Part shown: positions 1-8,890 of the stretch, piece by piece
Layout of the letters: every line of letters begins with the position of its first letter
Numbering within the stretch: position 1 is the stretch's first letter
Origin: Bacteroidota bacterium
GTDB taxonomy: Bacteria > Bacteroidota > Bacteroidia > Bacteroidales > FEN-979
DNA: 64,000 nucleotides
NCBI GenBank assembly: GCA_026391715.1
Contig: JAPLDO010000022.1
Location: forward strand, 1 to 64,000
Direction: 5' to 3'
Notes under the pieces: model-generated
The model's database searches: none
The model's input: only the letters and a program-made list of their open reading frames with translations
What the model was told of the DNA's origin: nothing
Position numbers and translations under genes: made by a program

Positions 1-684
1 GGGAAGGAACCTGTTGATAAAACTAAAATTTTCTTCCGACCAATAATCGCTCATCCCAGCCTTAATATTTTCTGTCTTTGTATTTCTGATGTTTCTGAAA
101 ACGCCAAGAATCGGCGCATTGTCCATCTTTGTAAAAGGATATTTTATCGAACACTCCAGCAGAAATTCGAGATCCATGGCAAAATGGTTTGCTACATTGA
201 AGCCACTGACGCTTTCCTGAACTTCCCTGCGATAAAAATACCCAACGGGATTAACGCAAAAAGACTGGCGCTTCCAGTGCCGCAGCATCGCTTCGCGACT
301 CACCATTGCGTCATTGATCCATTGGGTCCCGTCATATCTCGTTACCAATATTTTTCCAACAACGAAATTGGCTCCCTTCTCAAAATAGGGAAGCACAGAA
401 CTGAATGCTCCGGGCAGAAAGTAGTCATCAGCGTTCAGATAAACGATAATATCGCCGGTTGACATTTTAAAACCCTTGTTCATGGCGTCAGACTGCCCGT
501 TGTCAGGCTCCGATATCCATTTCAGATGTTGATATTTTTTTAATATTTCTTGTGTCCCGTCAGTTGATCCGCCATCAACAACAATATGTTCAAAGTTTGC
601 GCAATTCTGTAAAAGCACACTCTCGATTGCCTCGCAAATATAAGTGGAACAATTAAAAACAGGAGTAATGACCGATATTTTCAT
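1..684 (-). CDS. Family 2 glycosyltransferase (C-terminus beyond window edge)
   Basis: Not in ORF track because it is open at the edge. Reading the minus strand from ATG at 684 gives MKISVITPVFNCSTYICEAIESVLLQNCANFEHIVVDGGSTDGTQEILKKYQHLKWISEPDNGQSDAMNKGF...YLNADDYF, a GT2 GT-A fold signature. Confidence 0.9.
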   Translation of the reverse strand, partial: MKISVITPVFNCSTYICEAIESVLLQNCANFEHIVVDGGSTDGTQEILKKYQHLKWISEPDNGQSDAMNKGFKMSTGDIIVYLNADDYFLPGAFSSVLPYFEKGANFVVGKILVTRYDGTQWINDAMVSREAMLRHWKRQSFCVNPVGYFYRREVQESVSGFNVANHFAMDLEFLLECSIKYPFTKMDNAPILGVFRNIRNTKTENIKAGMSDYWSEENFSFINRFLP

Positions 685-688
685 TGTT

Positions 689-907
689 TCATTTAAATCG
701 CTCTCCGGGAAGCAGTGAAATGCAATTTTGCATCAGGCTTTCTTCAAACTGCCGCATGATTGAAATGGTTTGGTCGGTTGAGCCTCGGTCCTTAATGATA
801 TAGTCGATGAAGAATCCGCCAGACTGGGAAAGTACAGACTTTATTGTATTTGCAATAAAGTCACCCTGGTTCAACGACACAGTAACAATTGAAACCATCT
901 TTGTCAT
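689..907 (-). pseudogene. Truncated family 2 glycosyltransferase N-terminus
   Basis: 72 aa: VSIVTVSLNQGDFIANTIKSVLSQSGGFFIDYIIKDRGSTDQTISIMRQFEESL then stops. A GT2 N-terminus without the rest of the domain; the usual DGGSTD reads KDRGSTD. Confidence 0.7.
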
Positions 908-928
908 TAACCGCTGGTTTGGGAAACA

Positions 929-1711
929 TTAAGGATGTGCAATAAAGAAATAATTTCTCCCTTTATAAAACTGATCTCTGAATTCCATTTGATTGAGCGG
1001 TCTTTTTCTGAGCAACCAGTCTGAAATTAAGGAGATATGAAGGCCACATTCACCACATAATAAACCATATACATCATCCGGACCTTTACCATAAAAATCA
1101 GCCCCTCCCAGTCCATGTTCGAAAATAATCACTGGTTTATCTTGTGCGATTTTTTTTCTGCCACCCTGCATAACTAAAAATTCTGCTCCCTCAACATCTA
1201 TTTTTATCAGAGAAATTGGTGCGCTGGCATCAGCCAATATGTTATCCAGTAGTTCGGTTGGAACATTGATTTGTTCATCTACTTCATCAGGGCGGTCATA
1301 TTTCCTTTTTTGTAATCCACTATATCCCGGATTGGATTTGACAAAATTAAATGAAGCAATCCCAGCACTGTTACTTAAAGCAATGTTGTATAAGTGGACA
1401 TTGGGAAAGTTAAAATTCTCTTCAAGCCGTTGGTAAAGTCCTGGAATTGGTTCAAAAGCATAGAATGTTCCCTTAGGTGCATGCTTCATCATGACCGATA
1501 GTATTGATCCGACATGACAACCCACATCAACACACAATGATTTGGTTGTCAATGTTTTTGCAATTATCAGTTCTGTCAGACTATCATAATAACTGTTCTT
1601 GTCAATCCGACCTGAAACTAAAAGATAGTCGTACCAGCGTACCTTTCCAAAAATAATTTTTCGCAAATGCGAAGTGAGGTTTTCTATTGTTTTCATAAGG
1701 ACTGTTAACAA
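929..1711 (-). CDS. FkbM family methyltransferase
   Basis: 260 aa; VDVGCHVGSILSVMMKHAPKGTFYAFEPIPGLYQRLEENF ... SLIKIDVEGAEFLVMQGG, the FkbM SAM-binding pattern. Confidence 0.88.
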   Translation of the reverse strand: MLTVLMKTIENLTSHLRKIIFGKVRWYDYLLVSGRIDKNSYYDSLTELIIAKTLTTKSLCVDVGCHVGSILSVMMKHAPKGTFYAFEPIPGLYQRLEENFNFPNVHLYNIALSNSAGIASFNFVKSNPGYSGLQKRKYDRPDEVDEQINVPTELLDNILADASAPISLIKIDVEGAEFLVMQGGRKKIAQDKPVIIFEHGLGGADFYGKGPDDVYGLLCGECGLHISLISDWLLRKRPLNQMEFRDQFYKGRNYFFIAHP

Positions 1712-1713
1712 AA

Positions 1714-2613
1714 TTATTTAGTAAACAAGTGTTTTAAAAGCCATTTTTGTTTTTCAGGAAAATTCAGAATCAGTTGTCCATTGTACAAAATTCTTCGCAG
1801 ATAATTTGGAGATTTATCCATGCTTATCTGATGTTGAATCAGTTCGTATTGTTTCCATTTCTGAATTTTTCTCTGCTCCTGATAACCAATCTTTCGGTCT
1901 TTTATGTATTGTTCTTTGGTGCCAACAGGCAACTGGTCAATATATTTCGTGATGAAGGAAAAGTTTTTATTGGTCCAATAGCCCCTTCGTTTCTGGGTTC
2001 TCTGGGTGATCGTAGTTTCAAAATCCCTGTAAACCCCCAAAAGGAAGTCTGTTTTTGTGAATTTGAATTTGTGGGAAGCCGCGATAAGGAATTCAAGATC
2101 CTGCATGTAATTTTTCTCATTAAACCCATTCACTGCTTCGTAAACTTCCCGACGGTAAAAATATCCTACGGGATTATACGGGTATGCATTCAACTCCCAA
2201 TGACGCAGAATGTCAATATGTTCTACCCGTGGATCATTCAGAAAAGAGGAACCCACCTCCTTTTCAATCATTATTTTCCCTACTACCATTTTTGCTCCTT
2301 GCAAAAAACAAGGTATAACCGAGTGAAAGGCTCCGGGTGAAAAATAGTCATCCGCGTTGAGATACACCAGCACATCGCCCTGCGACATCTTGAAGCCTTT
2401 GTTCATTGCATGCGTTTGTCCGCGGTCGGGTTCGGAAACCCATTTGACATGCGGATACTTTTTCAGAATCTCAACGGTTCCATCTGAAGACCCGCCATCA
2501 ACCACAACATGTTCGAAATTGTCGTAATGCTGCTCAAGTACATTCTGAATAGCTGATTCAATATAATCTACCGAGTTCAGGGATGGTGTTATAACGGATA
2601 TTTTTAAGCTCAT
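1714..2613 (-). CDS. Family 2 glycosyltransferase
   Basis: 299 aa; KISVITPSLNSVDYIESAIQNVLEQHYDNFEHVVVDGGSSDGTVEILKKYPHVKWVSEPDRGQTHAMNKGF; close paralogue of the gene at 1-684. Confidence 0.92.
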   Translation of the reverse strand: MSLKISVITPSLNSVDYIESAIQNVLEQHYDNFEHVVVDGGSSDGTVEILKKYPHVKWVSEPDRGQTHAMNKGFKMSQGDVLVYLNADDYFSPGAFHSVIPCFLQGAKMVVGKIMIEKEVGSSFLNDPRVEHIDILRHWELNAYPYNPVGYFYRREVYEAVNGFNEKNYMQDLEFLIAASHKFKFTKTDFLLGVYRDFETTITQRTQKRRGYWTNKNFSFITKYIDQLPVGTKEQYIKDRKIGYQEQRKIQKWKQYELIQHQISMDKSPNYLRRILYNGQLILNFPEKQKWLLKHLFTK

Positions 2614-2620
2614 ATTAGTA

Positions 2621-3940
2621 CTATAGTCTTTGGTAAATTTCCGATTCTATAACACTTTTCCGGAAAAATTCACCTGTTAGTTTAAGTCTTAATGGATTGT
2701 GAACAAGAGAAAGATGAGCTTTTCGGATTAATCCAAAATCATCTGCCTTTGTAGCAGCTTCTTCAAGTGTGTCATAGTACAAGGGATAATCATTGCCAAG
2801 ATATTCAATAACAGGTTCGATCCGGTTGACCAGGATGGGAGTATTTCGAGCCATGCACTCAATTATGGCATTATTAGCGCTTGAATCATAAACATCAAGG
2901 AAAACAATGTTCTCGGAAAGCAGCGTATCATATTCGTCATTGGGGAGAAATGAAATCGTAGTTGCTGACTTCATGACTTCATCTGTCAAAACTTCTTTGT
3001 TTATCATGTTTTCCCGTTCCAACCGCATAATTTCATTTAGATCGGCATCTTCCTTTCTTAAAAAAATTTTGGTATAGCGGGTTGTGGGCAACAAAAATAT
3101 GGAATGTAACTTTCTGAGCCACCAACCTATCTGGACAATTTTTTTATTTTCATTTTTCTCGAATTGCTTCCAATTCCATTGGCGGTCAGGAAATTCGGTC
3201 GGATGGATCAGGTTGCAAACCGGAAAATCGAATAGATTCTCCAGATACCTTTTATGATAATAGGACATGGTGTATAACCCCTTGCAATACTGGAGGCTCT
3301 CTTTCCATGCCGATGAATTGAAGATGGCCTCATTTGATTGTTCATACTGAAACCATTTGGGTACCTTGGGCGGTACATGGATTACTCCAACCCAGGGTTG
3401 CGTATGAGGCTTAACCCCATCTGGATGCCAAAAAAACGTCCTTTCAATAAAAGAATCAAATAAAACACCGTTCTCGTTGTGGAGATCCTTCAGATTTGAT
3501 ATTGCATAGGACCATCCGCTTCGGTGAGCGCCATAACCAACGCTCATCTGATCGGCAAGATTCAGCTTGCCGGGCTTAGGCTGGTTCAAGCCCGGCAAAG
3601 GGATAGGAATCTTGCTGAATTCTTGAGGCTGATAGTGTTGAGAAAAAAACGACTTCAAACGATTCAGAAAACGGTTGGTCAACTTTGCAAGATTCGGGAT
3701 GAAGAAAAAAATTCCACCGATCACTCGGGTGATAAAGTGTCCGATCTTCCATGAAAGGGATGAACGGATTTCTCTGATTTGATTTGATTTCCTTTCGATT
3801 TCAATTTGCAACTGGCCCATCCGGTCGAGTTGCCCGGTTAAATCGGAAATGATCTGTCGCTGTTTGTGCAATTCGTCTTCGAAGTTACGGTTGGACCCAA
3901 ATTCGCCGGATACCTCGCCATCAGGATTTTTTTCTATCAT
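2621..3940 (-). CDS. Putative glycosyltransferase with N-terminal coiled coil
   Basis: 439 aa; N-terminal coiled-coil-like segment, then a GT-B-like region with NNAIIECMARNTPILVNRIEPVIEYLG near the C-terminus; located among glycosyltransferases. Confidence 0.65.
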   Translation of the reverse strand: MIEKNPDGEVSGEFGSNRNFEDELHKQRQIISDLTGQLDRMGQLQIEIERKSNQIREIRSSLSWKIGHFITRVIGGIFFFIPNLAKLTNRFLNRLKSFFSQHYQPQEFSKIPIPLPGLNQPKPGKLNLADQMSVGYGAHRSGWSYAISNLKDLHNENGVLFDSFIERTFFWHPDGVKPHTQPWVGVIHVPPKVPKWFQYEQSNEAIFNSSAWKESLQYCKGLYTMSYYHKRYLENLFDFPVCNLIHPTEFPDRQWNWKQFEKNENKKIVQIGWWLRKLHSIFLLPTTRYTKIFLRKEDADLNEIMRLERENMINKEVLTDEVMKSATTISFLPNDEYDTLLSENIVFLDVYDSSANNAIIECMARNTPILVNRIEPVIEYLGNDYPLYYDTLEEAATKADDFGLIRKAHLSLVHNPLRLKLTGEFFRKSVIESEIYQRL

Positions 3941-4272
3941 CTCAAATCAATTAGAATTCTGGTTTCAATTTTCCCACACAATGTTATCGTTTGGCAGGGT
4001 GCAATACTTTGACATGGCTTTCTCAAACTCCATTAACTGGCAACAACCATTTACTTTTCAAAGATAAAAAATTAAGTGACCCTTGCCGAAGAATTTTTTT
4101 CAGATCAAAAGCATCCCCAGCACAGAAGCGCAATTGCCGATAAAAATGCGAGGATAAATGTTCAATGCCACGTGAATTTATGAACGGAAATGCCGCATAA
4201 ACAACCATTTGATAAAATTTGTGCAAGACGGTCTGGTTCCAGGTATTATCATCATAACTCCTCCCGGAATTT

Positions 4273-5451
4273 TTAAAGTGGCAATGGCTTGTTAGTTTTT
4301 GATCTTTCTTCAGGAAACAGGAGTTTAAACTTTTTGAGAAATCCATATCCTAACCGGTAATAATTGGCCTCACTGGCCATAATAACAACAAAATCGGAAT
4401 TGTAGATTTCGTTCAGGGTATCAATTTTCGCAATTTCAACCCCGGGGGCAATCCTTGCCGTATATGCTATATTGAAATAATACCAAAACCGGGCTTGCTT
4501 AAAAACTTTTTCATGTATTGCCAAAAGGAAAGATTGCCAGTAATAACTGTCTGAAATAAAAATGACCTTGGGCATGTATGCGGTCGTGTCGGGTTGAAAA
4601 TGCATTTCAGGATGAGGCATTTCGTAAGCGGGAATTGCAAATAAAAGATTAAGATAATCCTGGGCGTCAACATCGTATGCAAGCAAGTCGGGGTTTGTGT
4701 TATTCATCCCGGCGATACTGAAATTCATCATTTTCTTCCCTTTCTTCCTTTCCATATAATGAACAAGTGAATCCATGGCGAATACAACACCTGTATTGCT
4801 CCAATGAAGCCCGCATTTCGGATATAACGGATATGAAGCGGTATCTTTCATCATACGGAACAAGTTGTTAAAGTCAATAAAATTAACTTCCTCTTCCGTG
4901 AACCTTTGTACCAGATATTTATAATTTGAAAGTTTCTTTTGTTCGATATGGAAACGATCCGGGATATATTCAGGGAAGACATTGGCTTTTCCTGGAGCGA
5001 AAACGACAAGCAGGTTGATGTTCCTTTTAAGCAATTTCCGCTGTATAAATTTAATCCGTTGAATTTCTTTTTCCCAATACTTTTTCCCCATAAAATTGTT
5101 TCCAAGATATTCTCGAATGTCATAAGGATCGTATAAAAAATTGTCCTTTCCAATTGTCACATCAATATCACGGGTAACACACATGCTGAATAAACTATAA
5201 TTTACCTGGCTTATCAGCCGAATCAGCAGGTTATGAAACCCAATGTTATCTTCAGTATAAGACATCCATTTATCCTGAAATTTACCATCTGAAAAAGATT
5301 TAAGGGTTAGTGCGGGCTTTGGCGGGTGAATGAAAGCCCCATTTAGCGGCGATGGCTGATAATACCCTAAAAACTGCACTAAACGGATCCCGGCAGGTAG
5401 CAACAGGATTAAACAAATTGTCACGAATATTGTTTTCTTCAATTCTACCAT
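4273..5451 (-). CDS. AlgX/AlgJ-like SGNH-type O-acetyltransferase-related protein
   Basis: 392 aa with N-terminal TM; FLYDPYDIREYLG, LLVVFAPGKANVFPEYIPDRF, GLHWSNTGVVFAMDSL, VIFISDSYYW resemble alginate O-acetylation proteins AlgJ/AlgX. Confidence 0.7.
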   Translation of the reverse strand: MVELKKTIFVTICLILLLPAGIRLVQFLGYYQPSPLNGAFIHPPKPALTLKSFSDGKFQDKWMSYTEDNIGFHNLLIRLISQVNYSLFSMCVTRDIDVTIGKDNFLYDPYDIREYLGNNFMGKKYWEKEIQRIKFIQRKLLKRNINLLVVFAPGKANVFPEYIPDRFHIEQKKLSNYKYLVQRFTEEEVNFIDFNNLFRMMKDTASYPLYPKCGLHWSNTGVVFAMDSLVHYMERKKGKKMMNFSIAGMNNTNPDLLAYDVDAQDYLNLLFAIPAYEMPHPEMHFQPDTTAYMPKVIFISDSYYWQSFLLAIHEKVFKQARFWYYFNIAYTARIAPGVEIAKIDTLNEIYNSDFVVIMASEANYYRLGYGFLKKFKLLFPEERSKTNKPLPL

Positions 5452-5553
5452 AAATATATCAGGAAAAAGCCCGGAACATTAAATGAAAAATTACGATCTC
5501 CGTATCACTTGGTTTCTGGTCAAGATGAGATAACAATGAAACAGCAGACAGGC

Positions 5554-6852
5554 TTAATCCTTTTTCATGACGATCTCATGGGGCAAATCAGCGCCGCCGT
5601 AACTCATTAGCCGTAAATTATTGGAAACCTTGAAAGATTGGATCCCATCTTTCCAGTCATAATAGATCCGCTGGGTTTTATCGCTTACCGTTGCCGACAA
5701 AAGATAATTTCCGGCTGAAAGATAATTGGTAATCCGGTAATTCATGGTAACGGTTCCCGGTTCAATTTTTCCCGTTTTAACTTTTTCAGAAAAGGTGTTG
5801 GTTGTAAACATTGCACGTTTTTTCTGATCATAAATGATAATTCCAAAAATCAAATTACTCAGATCTTTGAGCAACCGGTACTGAACTCTGATCTGAAAAA
5901 TCTGCCCATGAATGATCTCCCCGGTAATTTTTCCTTCGTCGTTTAGAACCTGAACGCTTACTATTTCAACAATCTTCTCAACATCTTCTACAGCGTCTTC
6001 CCGATCGGTAACCTGAGAAGAGTCGCCCTGAATTTTATCCGATTGTGCCTCTCCTATATTACTTTGATTCGTTGGCGTCTCGCTGGCAGATACTGAATCG
6101 TCTTTGGCTTCCTTAATAACATCCGTGTACATATATCGCGAAAGCGCCTCATTGGCATTGCCAATATATCCCGCTCTTCCCGACTCAAGATAGAGAACCC
6201 TGTCAGAATATTTCTGAACTGAAGCCGGATCATGTGAAACAAAAATAATGGTCTTTCCCTGTTTGATAAATTCTTCAAAAACATTAAAGCACTTTACCTG
6301 AAAATTGACGTCGCCAACTGCCAGAACCTCATCCATTAATAGAATTTCTTTTTCAGCGTGAATCGCAACGGAAAATGCCAGCCTGACCTGCATTCCACTC
6401 GAGTAATTTTTAACTTTCAGGTGCATGAAGCGGTGCAATTCAGAGAAGTTGACAATTTTATGATAGTTTCGATCAATATCGAACTTTGACAACCCCAGAA
6501 TGGTTGCGTTCAGATAAATATTGTCCTTGCCAGATAATTCAGGATTAAATCCGACGCCCAATTCCAAAAAGGGTGATATTTCGTCATTTACAATAATTGA
6601 CCCGCTGTCGGCAGAATATATTCCGGCAAGAATTTTCAGAAGGGTTGATTTGCCCGAGCCATTGCGTCCTATGATGCTGAAAAATTCGCCTCTTCTAACT
6701 TCGAATGATAAATTTTTCAGCGCATGAAAGTTTTCATACACCATTTTTTTTCTGAAACCCGTTACATGTTCCTTGATTGTATTTCTTTGTTCCTGGGGAA
6801 TTCTGAAACTTTTTGATATATGGTCAACTTTTATAACAATATCCTGATTCAT
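5554..6852 (-). CDS. wzt: Polysaccharide ABC transporter ATP-binding protein with C-terminal Wzt-type domain
   Basis: 432 aa; Walker A GRNGSGKST, signature YSSGMQVRLAFSVA, Walker B EILLMDEVLAVGD; long polar linker then a beta-rich C-terminal domain. Confidence 0.9.
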   Translation of the reverse strand: MNQDIVIKVDHISKSFRIPQEQRNTIKEHVTGFRKKMVYENFHALKNLSFEVRRGEFFSIIGRNGSGKSTLLKILAGIYSADSGSIIVNDEISPFLELGVGFNPELSGKDNIYLNATILGLSKFDIDRNYHKIVNFSELHRFMHLKVKNYSSGMQVRLAFSVAIHAEKEILLMDEVLAVGDVNFQVKCFNVFEEFIKQGKTIIFVSHDPASVQKYSDRVLYLESGRAGYIGNANEALSRYMYTDVIKEAKDDSVSASETPTNQSNIGEAQSDKIQGDSSQVTDREDAVEDVEKIVEIVSVQVLNDEGKITGEIIHGQIFQIRVQYRLLKDLSNLIFGIIIYDQKKRAMFTTNTFSEKVKTGKIEPGTVTMNYRITNYLSAGNYLLSATVSDKTQRIYYDWKDGIQSFKVSNNLRLMSYGGADLPHEIVMKKD

Positions 6853-6866
6853 GGTCGGTAATTCGT

Positions 6867-7664
6867 CTACATGTTTTCAATAAGATTTTTAGAGGCTGAT
6901 TTCAGGTACCAAAGGCTTCCCAAAAAACAAGGGATAAAAATGGCAATAAAAATCAGTAAATGATCAAACCTCGCGATGCCATTATCAATCAAAACCACTT
7001 TGGAGTGTTCGATAAGCAGCGTCATAGGATTTATATACAGCAATGTTTGAACATTCGGCGGAACTGCAGTGATCGGATAAATAATTGGACTCGCATAGAA
7101 CAAAACCTGTAGAAGCACTTCCCAAATCTGGTTCAGATCTCGAAACCTCACAATTAGCGGGGCAGCGAAAAAAGAATAGGTAAGCGATATCCCATAAATC
7201 AACAGTATATATACAAGAAACAGAAAGAGATGCAACACATTAGGGAAAATATGATAAGCAATAAGGAACAGAAATAGAATAACAAGGTTAAAGCAAAAAG
7301 CGAGAGCGCTATGCACGGTGGCTGAAATAATAATAATCCATTTCGGAATATAGATTTTTTTCAGAATATCCATTTTTGAAAGAAGGCTGTTCATGCCTAC
7401 GGTTGTTGATTCAGCAAAGAAAAACCAGAGAATAAGTCCGACCAGCAACCGGATGGTATAAGTTGGATTGTGTTTGAAAAACAGATTGGAGAAAACAAAG
7501 TTAAGAATCAGGAAGAGACAAAAAGGTTTAAGAAACACCCATATAGCGCCAAGCCATGACCCTTGGTAACGCATTTTCAGGTCAGTTTTGGCAAGCATCC
7601 AGATTGTTTCTCTGTAATGAAGTTGCTTTTTCAGATTCATGTGTAGTAGTGCATTTATCTGCAA
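6867..7664 (-). CDS. wzm: Polysaccharide ABC transporter permease (ABC-2 type)
   Basis: 265 aa, multiple TM segments; LAKTDLKMRYQGSWLGAIWVFLKPF, FRDLNQIWEVLLQVLFYASPIIYPI typical of Wzm/TagG permeases; directly upstream of the Wzt-like gene. Confidence 0.9.
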   Translation of the reverse strand: MQINALLHMNLKKQLHYRETIWMLAKTDLKMRYQGSWLGAIWVFLKPFCLFLILNFVFSNLFFKHNPTYTIRLLVGLILWFFFAESTTVGMNSLLSKMDILKKIYIPKWIIIISATVHSALAFCFNLVILFLFLIAYHIFPNVLHLFLFLVYILLIYGISLTYSFFAAPLIVRFRDLNQIWEVLLQVLFYASPIIYPITAVPPNVQTLLYINPMTLLIEHSKVVLIDNGIARFDHLLIFIAIFIPCFLGSLWYLKSASKNLIENM

Positions 7665-7846
7665 AACTATAAAAAATCATTCATAATCAGGCAGGATAAC
7701 TGCATCTGATAGAAATATCCTTGGCGTTTTTATAAGATACAGAAGTAAATTTGTCAGTCAACAATTTTAGTAAAAGGCACTTAGAGGAATTAAAATATAT
7801 AATTCCGATTCTTGAAAACTTGCAAAGCTGTTTGTTGAAATCAAAC

Positions 7847-8003
7847 TTGAGCCAACACCTAAAAGGAAACAATTTGAACTAAAGTCCAGTAACTATCTGT
7901 TTATCAATTGACACGACCTTAATGTTGTGGCAATTCAAGTTGCTGACATTCCGGACTTTAGCTAAATTTTGATTTTTGTAACCACTTTTCGGAATGGACT
8001 CAA
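7847..8003 (-). repeat. 157-bp MITE-like element, copy A (inverted relative to copies B and C)
   Basis: Begins TTGAGCCAACACCTAAAAGGAAACAATTTG, ends CCACTTTTCGGAATGGACTCAA: imperfect terminal inverted repeats; interior aligns to reverse complement of 18144-18300 and 55481-55637; internal palindrome degraded. Confidence 0.8.
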
Positions 8004-8004
8004 A

Positions 8005-8025
8005 TTTGGAACCTGGATCTTGGAA
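8005..8025 (+). repeat. Heptameric tandem repeat (TTTGGAA CCTGGAT CTTGGAA)
   Basis: Three consecutive degenerate 7-mers immediately adjoining the end of MITE copy A. Confidence 0.5.
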
Positions 8026-8065
8026 TTTTTTAAACTGTGCGGTTTTATTCCGTTTCGAGTTTAGC

Positions 8066-8266
8066 TTAAATTTTCTCCTCGGGAATAATAATCCAGGCGA
8101 TAAGATAAGCCAGAAAGCCGATTCCTGCGGCGAAAAAGCCCACAGCCCATACGACGCGAATCAATACCGGGTCAACGTTGAAATAATTGCCAATGCCGGC
8201 ACAAACACCGCCAAGTACACGGTCTTTTGGGGATCTGGTCAATCTTTTAATATTTGAAGTTGTCAT
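8066..8266 (-). CDS. PspC domain protein
   Basis: 66 aa; RLTRSPKDRVLGGVCAGIGNYFNVDPVLIRVVWAVGFFAAGIGFLAYLIAWIIIPEE, a full PspC domain. Confidence 0.93.
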   Translation of the reverse strand: MTTSNIKRLTRSPKDRVLGGVCAGIGNYFNVDPVLIRVVWAVGFFAAGIGFLAYLIAWIIIPEEKI

Positions 8267-8360
8267 GGCTTTAACGTTTTAGCAATTAGATGCAACAGCG
8301 AGTTCAAAGTTACAAAAATTGGTTACATTCGTAATTTGTAAATCGTAAATTTTATCAAAT

Positions 8361-8693
8361 ATGGATTGGATCGAAAAACTTGAGGGTAATGTAATCGTTT
8401 GCGATGCTCAAGGCATAATCATTTATATGAATGAGCGGGCGATTGCAAATTATGCAAACGATGGCGGGGCTGGTCTCATTGGCAAAAACATGATGGATTG
8501 CCACGGCGAACATTCGCGGAAAAAAATCAGTGAAATTATGAAGACACATCAAAAGAATGTTTACACCATCGAAAAGCGTGGAAAGAAAAAAATTATCTAT
8601 CAATCACCCTGGATGAATGGAAATGAGTTTAAAGGTATCATTGAATTGTCGTTGGAGATTCCCGTTGAGATGGCGCATTACGTAAGAACGTAG
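8361..8693 (+). CDS. Small single-domain PAS protein
   Basis: 110 aa; EGNVIVCDAQGIIIYMNERAIANYANDGGAGLIGKNMMDCH... PAS fold pattern. Confidence 0.75.
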   Translation: MDWIEKLEGNVIVCDAQGIIIYMNERAIANYANDGGAGLIGKNMMDCHGEHSRKKISEIMKTHQKNVYTIEKRGKKKIIYQSPWMNGNEFKGIIELSLEIPVEMAHYVRT

Positions 8694-8712
8694 GGCGAGG
8701 GACGAGGAACGT
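8691..8712 (+). repeat. Short GGACGAG-type heptad repeat
   Basis: TAGGGCGAGGGACGAGGAACG overlapping the stop codon of the PAS gene; same 7-mer as 18437-18475 and 57065-57105. Confidence 0.5.
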
Positions 8713-8738
8713 TAGACTAGTCTGATTATACTCAAAAA

Positions 8739-8783
8739 GGGATAAACCGGCTAATTCTTTTTTTTAAAGTTCGGTTTTATCCC
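8739..8783 (+). terminator. Possible hairpin terminator between the PAS gene and ileS
   Basis: Near-perfect inverted repeat GGGATAAACCG ... CGGTTTTATCCC with T-rich loop; T-run on the complementary strand too. Confidence 0.4.
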
Positions 8784-8830
8784 GTTTTAAGTTTATACCA
8801 TTCCTGGCTTCCGGTTTTCAGATTTTTTCG

Positions 8831-8838
8831 TAATTTTG
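8831..8838 (+). promoter_or_regulatory. Bacteroidota -7 box (TAATTTTG) upstream of ileS
   Basis: TAnnTTTG match 53 bp upstream of the ileS start. Confidence 0.5.
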
Positions 8839-8890
8839 CAAACCTTTTCTAAAAGCTGCCCGGATGTTCCGGGATAAAGGAACATAAATA

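Noticed and set aside
4023-4346. 107-aa minus-strand ORF overlapping the AlgX-like gene
   Set aside because: No recognisable domain and overlaps the C-terminus of a better-supported gene; could be gene debris but not supportable.
7687-7872. 61-aa minus-strand ORF
   Set aside because: Lies in AT-rich intergenic DNA and runs into the MITE copy; no family.
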